From: Podospora comata
Taxonomy: Eukaryota > Ascomycota > Sordariomycetes > Sordariales > Podosporaceae
Assembly: GCA_017354895.1 (NCBI GenBank)
Contig: CP071493.1
Span: 7,502,001-7,566,000 of the forward strand
Direction of reading: 5' to 3'
DNA length: 64,000 bases
Both the position numbers and the translations under genes were made by a program. Positions 56,492-64,000 of the stretch are shown here, piece by piece. How positions within the stretch are numbered: position 1 is the stretch's first letter; the number at the start of each line of letters is the position of its first letter. Under the pieces are notes generated by a model. It did no database searches and was not told the origin of the DNA. It saw only the letters and a list, made by a program, of their open reading frames with translations.

Positions 56492-56838
56492 TGTGACGAA
56501 CCCCTATCCAGAACCTCTGAAAGGGATACTGGTTGAAGGCGCTTCTGAACAATCCTGGTTCGGTACAGCTAAACAGTGTACAACAATGGCTTGTCTCGAT
56601 CACAACAGTCTAGATACCAACGATTGTGACTTGTATTGCATACTGCGGAACTGTCTATCTACACCAGCCAGTTCCTCCGTATATATAGACCTGTTTATCA
56701 CCATTATCACCAGTGATAATGTCGATTATCACTCGTCGTTCACCGAAGGCTGGTGTTAATCTGACTTCCCCACTTTTCCGTTCCTAGTGGTTGGACGGGT
56801 CGCGCCCCGCGTTCCCCACTTATGTCAGGTCTGTGACA
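56492..56838 (+). mobile_element. L1 LTR (copy 5, third type of 3' half)
   Basis: It starts TGTGACGAACCCC, shares the conserved 5' half with copy 3 almost exactly, and ends GTCTGTGACA. The 3' half contains TTATCACC/GTGATAAT inverted motifs and matches no other copy here. Confidence 0.62.
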
Positions 56839-57356
56839 GGAGGCTTTCGGAGGTCCAGGGTTGTGGAGGGTTTAATGTGGGTAAATGGCTTAGGTAGTTC
56901 AAACCTACCTGGGCCACATCCATATGTGGTCCACTTTCTTGTCATCCAACCTAGCTTGTAAGGGGGGGTTCATAGTGAAGGTGTTTGGGGTTGAAGATTC
57001 GGGGTGGCCTGGTTGGGGAAGGGGTTGGGTGGCTGGGGTTGTGGGTTGCATTGATTTTCTACCTTTGGGAGCGGTGTACAAGTATCTCTTCGGCTCGGTA
57101 TTCGAGCATGTAATAACAAAAGCGTGATGACCATCTACTCTCGATGGATTTCGTTGACCAATAGTGTGGTTAGTGGCGCAGTTGTGATCTCTCGTGGTCT
57201 GGGCCTTGGGCATTATGATTGATCGGTTCACGTTTCAGCTGCTCCCCTGTCACTCAGCCTCACCCGCACCCTTCGAAGTCCGATGGATTCGACACTCCAC
57301 ATTCCTCAGTCATGAGGACACTAACTGCCTCAATTCTTCAACAACGGTATGCCACT
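56839..57356. other. Upstream region of the membrane protein gene
   Basis: No gene is supported. It should contain the promoter and 5' UTR of the gene at 57357. The frame is open upstream of that ATG to 57219. Confidence 0.4.
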
Positions 57357-59537
57357 ATGGCTTCGGAAAATGCTGACGAGACGACAATAGGCATTGCAGC
57401 TCTGGTAGCTGCCGTTGCCGCCCTTCTCTTCGCTGTCGTCCAGACCTTCGCTGCGCTGGCGCAATATGTTTCGGTCAGCAGTCGATGTAGCAGGCGCGTA
57501 ACGGGCGTCTTCGATCTCACCGCGGGCTTCTGGTTCCATCTATCGTCACTGTCATGGAACCCCCAATATCGAATGCCGGTCCTCACCATGCCGGGGTTGC
57601 GCGGTGAGTCCGTGGTTACCATGGAACGATACCCCATACAAACAGGATTTAGACCCGGAAAGAACTACGATAGAGGCCGAAATGGATACGTCGACTATGG
57701 AGTTCTCAGGGTGGTATCTGGAACCGATGACTCGAAAGTCCATAAAGAAATCAGTATTTTACCTACGGTCCTCCGCAGCATCTTTGCCATGGCATGGACT
57801 CCGATCGGCCTTGCTCTCTCCTCTCTCACCACCATCTTCTGTTTCCCACTGGCTTGGGTATGCAGTTGTGCGTGTACAGGCGCGGGCTGTTGCGGCCTGA
57901 GTCGTGATCAGGAGGATGATGATGTCAAACACAGAAGAAATCAAAAAACGTCCAGAGACATTTGCCTAGACATGCTCAAACCACTCACCTTTGCATGGGA
58001 ATGGGCCATCAGATACAAGTCAGACACAACAGTTTCCAACCACGGGAGCTCGCCCGGGCTCGAAGCCGCCTCATGGTGCCAGTTCCTTGTCAACTACCAG
58101 GCTGCTTGGTGGGGGTACGCCAACATCCGCTGGGAGTGGCGACTGGCGACCATGATCCCCTCGGACATCTACGGTGCGACCATTGAGACGACTATGGCCG
58201 ATGTAAGATTGTTGGCAGCACTCGCAGGAATGTCATGCTCAAGCTCCCCAGGGGTGGTAGCAAGAACCAAATGCGGGGAGATGCTCACGCGATCTCAGCA
58301 CATGACGCTCGGGACGGTGGTGTACTATCGATCAGGAAGGGAGAATATCGCGCCAAAGATTACGAGGGGAGTTCTGGTCAGAAGTTCGAGGTGGCTACAC
58401 TGCCAACTTGAGGTCCAGGCGCATCTCAAAAAGTCCCGCTTGTTGTTGTCCAGGTCCGGGGAAGACAAGCAACACAGAATTACTACTTTGCTGTCTCGGC
58501 CACGAACAGAATATGACGCCCAACTGGATCTTTCCTTGGGTAACAACCTCGGCTTTATCTTTGAAACCGAGACGTTCCGAGCTCTCTCCAGCGGTCTCCA
58601 TGCCACAGATGATTCAGGGTGGAAAACCGAAACGATCCGCATCTTCCTCGGCCCCCTGGGTCAAGGCTTGGCGTCTTGCTCTTGCCTAACCTGCTGTACT
58701 GACTGGGTGCTCTCGCACCCTGCCTACGACGTCGAGTCCACTGCTTCCGACGGTCACATCACCACGCTGTTTAGCTATCCCTGGGTGTACGAGTACGACA
58801 CTGGTCCACCGCCAGCGCTGTCACTCCAGGCAGAGCTCAAAACATACCGCCCTGTCGTATCTGGATTCCGGCCGGCTCATGAGATACTCACCTCGACGCA
58901 CTGGAGCTGTAAGCCGGAAGCGAAGTTAATTAAAGAGAGTAGGATTGTTGGCCCTGTCGGGTGTTACACTACAGTGACGAATGCTGCCCAGGGACGGGCT
59001 AAGATTCGGGGGAAGTTGAAGCCAGAATTGGAGATCCGGGCGCGGAGGGTGTGTGTGGACTTTACGCTGTATCCTGGCGCGTCGCCGAAAAGGACGTGTA
59101 CGGCTGATGTCTGTAAATGTATGGGGGGGCCAGCGAGGATTGCTAGGCCTCTGCGGGTGACGGGGACGGAGAAGCATTCGTTTGAGGAGGCGATGGCTGT
59201 TGCGGCGATTAATAGTGATTTTCTTTCTAGGGTTGATCAAGCGGTGCTGAGGAGGGCGGCGGAGGAGGTGGCGGGGTGGATTTGTCAGGAGGACCAGCAG
59301 AGTCAGAAGTTGAGGAGGGAGGTGACGGTTTGCTTGGGGCGGGCGTGGGAGGATGTGGTTGGACAGGGGGAGGTTAGTGAGGGGAGTTTGGAGCTGGTGA
59401 AGGTCGTGATGGCGGCTACGGAGATGATGTTGAGAGTGGTGAGGAGGGGGATTGGGATGGAGGATATGTGGGCGGGGAGTGAGGAGGGAGGGCAGATCTG
59501 GGAGGATGATTTTGGGGGTGTTGTTTTGGGTTCTTGA
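57357..59537 (+). CDS. Uncharacterised fungal membrane protein
   Basis: A single exon from ATG 57357 encodes 726 aa. The N-terminus MASENADETTIGIAALVAAV leads straight into a transmembrane helix (ALVAAVAALLFAVVQTFAAL), then YVSVSSRCSRRVTGVFDLTA. A second hydrophobic part lies near residue 145-180 (LALSSLTTIFCFPLAWVCS), followed by a Cys cluster (CSCACTGAGCCGL). The rest is mostly soluble, with Cys-rich motifs (CSCLTCCTDW, CTADVCKCMGG) and a helical C-terminus. The start at 57357 was preferred over 57219 because the upstream part is low complexity. The family and role are unknown. The 3' end is unusually G-rich at third positions. Confidence 0.78.
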   Translation: MASENADETTIGIAALVAAVAALLFAVVQTFAALAQYVSVSSRCSRRVTGVFDLTAGFWFHLSSLSWNPQYRMPVLTMPGLRGESVVTMERYPIQTGFRPGKNYDRGRNGYVDYGVLRVVSGTDDSKVHKEISILPTVLRSIFAMAWTPIGLALSSLTTIFCFPLAWVCSCACTGAGCCGLSRDQEDDDVKHRRNQKTSRDICLDMLKPLTFAWEWAIRYKSDTTVSNHGSSPGLEAASWCQFLVNYQAAWWGYANIRWEWRLATMIPSDIYGATIETTMADVRLLAALAGMSCSSSPGVVARTKCGEMLTRSQHMTLGTVVYYRSGRENIAPKITRGVLVRSSRWLHCQLEVQAHLKKSRLLLSRSGEDKQHRITTLLSRPRTEYDAQLDLSLGNNLGFIFETETFRALSSGLHATDDSGWKTETIRIFLGPLGQGLASCSCLTCCTDWVLSHPAYDVESTASDGHITTLFSYPWVYEYDTGPPPALSLQAELKTYRPVVSGFRPAHEILTSTHWSCKPEAKLIKESRIVGPVGCYTTVTNAAQGRAKIRGKLKPELEIRARRVCVDFTLYPGASPKRTCTADVCKCMGGPARIARPLRVTGTEKHSFEEAMAVAAINSDFLSRVDQAVLRRAAEEVAGWICQEDQQSQKLRREVTVCLGRAWEDVVGQGEVSEGSLELVKVVMAATEMMLRVVRRGIGMEDMWAGSEEGGQIWEDDFGGVVLGS

Positions 59538-60404
59538 TCTTCATGTGCCAGTTTCGATAGTTGTGTGGTTATGGGGCATATAGCCAGGCGAATGGAGAAC
59601 TGAAGCGCTTGCTTGTTGTGCTATATGTCCTGTGGCCCAACAAAGTGACAACATCACTGCGCCGTGTACGTGTTGTTGGCGTCGACGCGACGAGGAGCAT
59701 CCACTACTCTCATTTGACCCACGCCCCGGACAACACCACCCCCACAACCCAGCAACCGTCCCTTTATAAGTGGGCATTTCCAGGAGCCCATTTTCCCTGG
59801 TTAGGAGAGCATGGTCAACCGGTTAGTGTGTCACTTCCACTTTACCTGTGATCCTCTTGACGAGGGTATCATATAACGTACGTTGCCCTCCTCAATCCCC
59901 CTTATTTGTCCGGCTTCATTGCGAGTTGTCCATTGACTCTCGATCCGCCTGACGAATAAGTGAGATTAGGGAAGGTAATGAACGCTAAATGATGCCTTCC
60001 ATGAGGGTGCCCAGCCTCTACCAATGATGCCAGGACGATCTTTTTGTTTTGCTAACTTTTTGATGCAAAGTTTTGGTGCAGGCTAGAATTGAACACTGGT
60101 AGGGTCCACTAAACCGAAGACCCAAGAGGGCTCGTGATGTACCTACCATAAAAAATCGACAAAACAGTGTTCTCGATCGTCGAGCATTCACCACGTCCAG
60201 TTGAGCCACGTTCTCCGAGGTATGTATGGCTCCGTCTGATAATCGATCATTGATTAAGACCAATACTGCGAGAATGTAGCGGGAAGGAAATCATCCCTCG
60301 CATGTAGGCGCCTAGCTACATTCCCTTTCGAGAATCCTTGATTCCATTGGGATTCTACCAAGAGCCAGCCATTTACCGTTTTCTATTACTATAAAGTATC
60401 GTTT
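59538..60404. other. Intergenic DNA, no supported gene
   Basis: No coding signal. A minus-strand stretch near 60085-60215 has isolated A-box- and B-box-like motifs but is not a tRNA. Confidence 0.4.
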
Positions 60405-60625
60405 TGTGACGGCTCCTGCAGTCCTTGGTCTGCAGCCATCATCTTCCACCTGTCAGGCGTGGGTCACATGACCTACCATTCACTTGTCCCACTTGCCCCA
60501 CCTTCCAGTTGTAGTATTTAGTCTAGCTTGCAGGACCACACCTCTTGGTTCCTGCAACCTACTTTTGTAATAAAAAGGTCTTCCTAAACTTGCCACGTGC
60601 CAGTCCTGAGGTCCCGTCCGTGGCA
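60405..60625 (+). mobile_element. Possible solo LTR of a second family
   Basis: It starts TGTGACGGCTCC and ends CCGTGGCA, giving TG...CA termini. A polyadenylation-like AATAAA lies near 60570. No second copy lies in this window, so the call rests on termini and position only. Confidence 0.35.
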
Positions 60626-60795
60626 CGTTTGTTGGTTGTGGTTTAGTCTTCAAAGCTTCCCTCTTTTTTTCTGCCTTATTTAAAAGGCTAAAAGAAGAGA
60701 AATTAGAAGACTTTTTATTTTAAGTATAGCAGTAAGGTAAGAAAGTAGGGTAAGTAGGGCAGAAAAAAACAGACGGAGATTTCTCGCTTATTATA

Positions 60796-62657
60796 ACGTG
60801 CATGATAAGCGAGCGACGCAGATAAGCGAGCGACGCACTCTCCACCACAACACGTCTCTTAAATATCTTCTACTATAATTCACCACCAACAACCATGGAC
60901 GGCCCTTCAAAAGAAGCTAGACTTCTTCTTACCCTCGAAGCTATTCAAAATAAGGAGGATCTTAGTATCCGTACTGCAGCTAAGTTATATAACGTCCCAG
61001 AAGTAACCCTCCGCTATAGGCGTAATGGCCGACCAATGCGACGCGATATTCCAGCTAACTTACGTAATTTAACGGATCTAGAGGAGAAAACGATAGTTCA
61101 GTACGTCCTTAAGCTATCTACACGCGCATTCCTACCTAAATTAAGTAGCGTAAAAAATATAATTAATTAACTACTACGCGTACGTAACGCGTTTTCTATT
61201 AATAAACGCTAGGCCTATAATTTCGTTAAACGCTAGCTATAGCTCCGTACGCGTTTTACGCGTAAATACGATTATTAAAGAGCTAAATATAAAGATTTAA
61301 AGGTTATTACTAAGTAATTTATATTTGTACGGAATACTAAGGCTAAGTACGGTATTATAAATAACGATATTTATAACTTCGACGAGACTAGGTTTATAAT
61401 AAATATTATTTTCGTAAGTATAATAATTATAATCTCGGATAGCCTTAGTAAAGTAAAGCTGGCCTAGCCTAATAACCGTAAGTAAGTAACGGTAATATAA
61501 AAAGTTAATACCTTCGGCTAAACTATCCCGCCCTTTATTATTTTAGTTATATAGTATTACTTTACTAATTAATATACTAAGTATAATTTACTATTTATTT
61601 AATATATTATAATTACCGATAATAACTAAATTATTAATCCGGTAAGCCTAAATTAAATTAAGTACTTCGATTATTATATAGCGTTCCGTACGAAGGATAA
61701 ATACCGGTTATTAATCCTCGATAATTACGAAAGTTACTACTTAACTAAATTCGAACGTTATTACTAGTAAAATAATATTATTACGCTCTATATACCTCTA
61801 CACTCCTCCTACCTCCTCCAGCTACTCGATATTAATTACTTTAGGCCGCTAAAATAAGTATACGGCCGCTAGATCGAGGGCTTAATATATATATATATTA
61901 ATTACGTAAATAAGCTCGAGTTTCTTTATACCTTCCGCGAAACTTTTTTCGCCTCTATAACGGAAAAAAATATATAGAATAGCTTTACGGGTATTAACTT
62001 TATTCTATACGATCTAAAGAGGGTACTTTCTAAACTAAATATAAAGCTTCGTACGTTAATACCTTTATCCTTAAGGCCGGGTACGGTACTACCTTAGGTA
62101 TTCTAAATACTATAAAACCTCCGAGAAACTAATTTATAATTAACGCTTATTAAAATTTATATTATTAACTATTAAAATAGTTCCCTGACCTCGATATTAA
62201 TTACTATAGACTAACTTACTAAGGGTACGATAGCTATAATACATTAGGTAGCCCTCCTTTAGTCAGAGAACGCTTCGCTCCGTAAAGCTAATGAGGCACT
62301 AAGTAAGCACCGAAAAACTAAAAAAACACGTATACGGCTCGGAGGATCACTTACTATGCAAGATGCACATGATCTACTGGACCAGAAGGCCGTGGGTGGG
62401 GAGGCAGTGGAAGAAATATAGCCGGATGGCGGTAGTGCAGGGGGGGCTCGTACGAAGGTTCAGTGCTGTGGTGTGTGCGGCAAGCCTGGCCATAATGCCC
62501 GCACTTACCAGGAGGCTGCAGAAGGGTCTGATTCAACTGTTTCTAACGTAATTGTAGTTGGTTCTTAATGTTGTGGTCTAGCAATTGAGGATAGTTATAG
62601 TAAGGTGGTGGAGAGTGCGTCGCTCGCTTATCTGCGTCGCTCGCTTATCATGCACGT
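60796..62657 (+). mobile_element. Complete pogo/Fot1-type transposon with RIP-damaged transposase (copy 2)
   Basis: 1862 bp, flanked by TA (60794-60795 and 62658-62659). Inverted repeats of about 51 bp begin ACGTGCATGATAAGCGAGCG and hold two tandem 17-bp subunits, probably transposase-binding sites. The transposase starts at 60895 (MDGPSKEARLLLTLEAIQNK) with a psq-type helix-turn-helix (IRTAAKLYNVPEVTLRYRR) and is open to 61170. Beyond that, many TAA/TAG codons occur, but IYNFDET, RLLILDN and PLHSSYLLQLLD reveal the DDE domain. The C-terminus is less altered and has a CCHC zinc knuckle with the last Cys changed to Tyr (CGVCGKPGHNARTY). It is non-autonomous in its present form. Confidence 0.9.
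60895..62565 (+). pseudogene. Transposase pseudogene of pogo copy 2
   Basis: Translation in the ATG 60895 frame and its continuations recovers the complete order: HTH, RRDIPANLRNLTDLEEKTIV, DDE motif segments, a Glu/Lys-rich linker (AHDLLDQKAVGGEAVEEI) and the zinc knuckle. Stops concentrate between 61170 and 62330, where the DNA is extremely TA-rich. Changes are mostly C-to-T or G-to-A, such as GAGACTAGG where DETG is expected. Confidence 0.85.
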
Positions 62658-62731
62658 TACTACAATAGGCTAATCTTAGCTTAGCACAGCTCTCAATTGT
62701 TGATTGAGCTGACCAACAGAAAGCCGTTGCA

Positions 62732-63025
62732 TTAGGGAGGCTTTTCATGTCTAATATTATATTTCTCGCGATGATCAAAGTCTTCTGCAACCCATCCTGT
62801 GTCCATATCCAGGAGGAAGAATCCAGTAGTGCCGAAAGAGCACTGTTCGAGTCGAGGACGGACATCATGAATGGCGATGTTGTCCACCTTTTCGAGCAGC
62901 ACGTTGGTCTGGGGGATCTTCTTTGTAGGCTTCTGCCGTCTATGTTCGTAAACGCGTTCAGCCTCAAATTTGGAATCCTGTTGTAGGAAATACATCCATG
63001 AGTGAATAGGATCCGTGGCAGCCAT
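62732..63025 (-). pseudogene. N-terminal fragment of a CmcJ/NvfI-type oxidoreductase gene
   Basis: From ATG 63025, 97 codons include NVLLEKVDNIAIHDVRPRLE, SFGTTGFFLLDMDTGWVAED and FDHREK. This is the usual start region of fungal proteins related to 7-alpha-cephem-methoxylase CmcJ/NvfI, which are Fe(II)/2-oxoglutarate-like oxygenases of about 300 aa. The frame stops at 62732, about 75 bp from the end of the pogo element, and no catalytic HxD part follows on the other side of the element. It is a truncated remnant. Confidence 0.5.
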
Positions 63026-63241
63026 GTTGTGTCGAGGGCGGTATTGTGTCAATTGAGAAAGTGAAGTGTGATGGTGCCACTACGGGTTTGGGGAAGGTTT
63101 TGTCAAAATCAGTCCTGGCAATTTTATGGATGCAGATTGGTTTCGGTTAAGCGTGGTGGCGTTTATTACTCTGGTACATGACTGGTAGGTGGCTGAAGAG
63201 GTGTGATAGGAAAAAATAGGCTTAAAGGTTGCTTGTTGTGG

Positions 63242-63577
63242 TCATGCAAAAGCCACCTCAATGTACCCAGTGAGCGAGTGGAGTGGTCGGATTCTTCTGT
63301 CCTGCCACTCGGGTAGCAAGAGGCCGGCTGCTCCTTCATTCCCCCTACCCCTAAGATACTTCAGATGGGGAGACACGTAAATCGCTGGGCCCACATACTC
63401 GCCCACAGGGCTCGTGTTGTTGGACTTGGAAAATTCAGCCTTTGTTACGTTCCCTCCACACCACGCGACTTTCTCCTGGACCCGCACCACCATTGATATC
63501 AAAAAGGAAGTTATCCCAAGTGTCGTACCAAAAGGACGTCCTTGGCCATGGGGCCAAGGGAAGGGGTATATCATCAC
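63242..63577 (-). CDS. Doubtful ORF, possibly a 3' exon
   Basis: A 111-codon frame ends SLTGYIEVAFA at 63242. Its second half (NTSPVGEYVGPAIYVSPHLK) looks protein-like. An overlapping frame at 63435-63659 has a comparably plausible sequence (WYDTWDNFLFDINGG). The two may belong to one spliced gene, but no splice was fixed. No family is recognised. Confidence 0.22.
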   Translation of the reverse strand: MMIYPFPWPHGQGRPFGTTLGITSFLISMVVRVQEKVAWCGGNVTKAEFSKSNNTSPVGEYVGPAIYVSPHLKYLRGRGNEGAAGLLLPEWQDRRIRPLHSLTGYIEVAFA

Positions 63578-64000
63578 ACCAAGTAAATTGCTTTACTCCG
63601 CATGGGTTCGGGACTAATCCAGCAGATTTAATTGCATTTATCATGGAACATATTCTCATGCTTGTTCAGTGTCACAGCCTAGTTTTGTCAGCGAGATGAA
63701 GGTTCTTGAGGCGTTTGATGCAGATGAAGCAACATTAGGTAATAACCTAATTGATTGGAGCCCGAGACCATCCTCGGAGCTGTCAAAGTCGCCATTCAAC
63801 GGTTCAAATTAAGACTCGTTCAAATCCTGGAAGGGGAGAGATGTTCCTGTGTTTGACAAGTAACCAGAACCCTCATTATTGGAAAGGGGCTTTCAAATGG
63901 TTGAAGAGTGTCGAAGAGTGTTGGATTGTGTTGTGGATGTTAATGCGGTGGACCGTGGTGTGATAATGTGTTATGGATTATAGAATGGTGGAAATTGCTT
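63578..64000. other. Window end, no supported gene
   Basis: Short frames only. A B-box-like GTTCAAATCC near 63829 lacks a matching A box and cloverleaf. Confidence 0.4.

Noticed and set aside
60085-60215. tRNA-like A-box and B-box motifs on the minus strand
   Set aside because: The boxes are about 110 nt apart, and no acceptor stem or anticodon arm could be drawn, so a tRNA or tRNA-derived SINE is not supported.
63820-63840. B-box-like GTTCAAATCC
   Set aside because: No A box or cloverleaf upstream.

Overview
The window looks like nuclear DNA of a filamentous ascomycete, most likely a sordariomycete (Sordariales/Chaetomiaceae-like). Genes are split by short introns of about 50-170 nt with GTRNGT donors, CTRAC-type branch points and YAG acceptors. 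Secreted carbohydrate-active proteins are common, and repeats carry C-to-T/G-to-A damage typical of repeat-induced point mutation (RIP). No tRNA, rRNA, CRISPR or bacterial-type operon was found. The species cannot be fixed from the sequence.

Layout. 0.7-2.7 kb: SGNH hydrolase with FG-GAP-like repeats. 3.0-3.4 kb: a doubtful small gene. 4.1-5.8 kb: a conserved-looking cytosolic protein with a proline-rich tail. 6.3-6.7 kb: solo LTR. 7.4-8.1 kb: single-domain AA8 cytochrome. 10.8-12.4 kb: a MITE and a Gypsy chromodomain fragment. 12.7-14.9 kb: zinc-ribbon/membrane protein. 15.3-17.1 kb: a small LTR-bounded element carrying a Cys-rich coiled-coil ORF. 18.7-22.0 kb: two small ORFs and an SREBP-type bHLH regulator. 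24.5-27.6 kb: low-complexity hypothetical proteins. 28.4-30.7 kb: second AA8 cytochrome and a broken LRR gene. 31.3-32.7 kb: Pth11/rhodopsin-like membrane protein. 33.6-38.0 kb: a three-copy tandem RRM family (one intact, one with a single in-frame TAG, one remnant). 39.2-43.1 kb: GPI-type cutinase and a P450. 43.9-45.3 kb: decayed membrane glycoprotein. 46.3-47.1 kb: secreted protein with a possible ADP-ribosyltransferase-like fold. 48.6-54.0 kb: a seven-exon LysM/CBM18/GH18 chitinase. 54.1-55.4 kb: uncharacterised gene, tail to tail with it. 55.7-62.7 kb: two pogo/Fot1-type transposons, LTRs and a membrane protein. 62.7-63.6 kb: a CmcJ-like gene fragment and a doubtful ORF.

Functional themes. 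Extracellular redox and polymer degradation or cell-wall remodelling recur (AA8 cytochromes, cutinase, SGNH hydrolase, chitinase), but these genes are scattered rather than organised as one cluster. Three repeat systems dominate the accessory DNA: a MITE family with internal 21-bp tandem units, an LTR family with interchangeable 3' halves, and pogo elements with a strong RIP gradient.

The observation most worth testing is the RRM paralogue whose reading frame is broken only by one TAG. A tryptophan fits there, and the TAG lies in the 5-nt loop of a 7-bp hairpin. That resembles a fungal A-to-I mRNA editing site. All exon models were made by eye.
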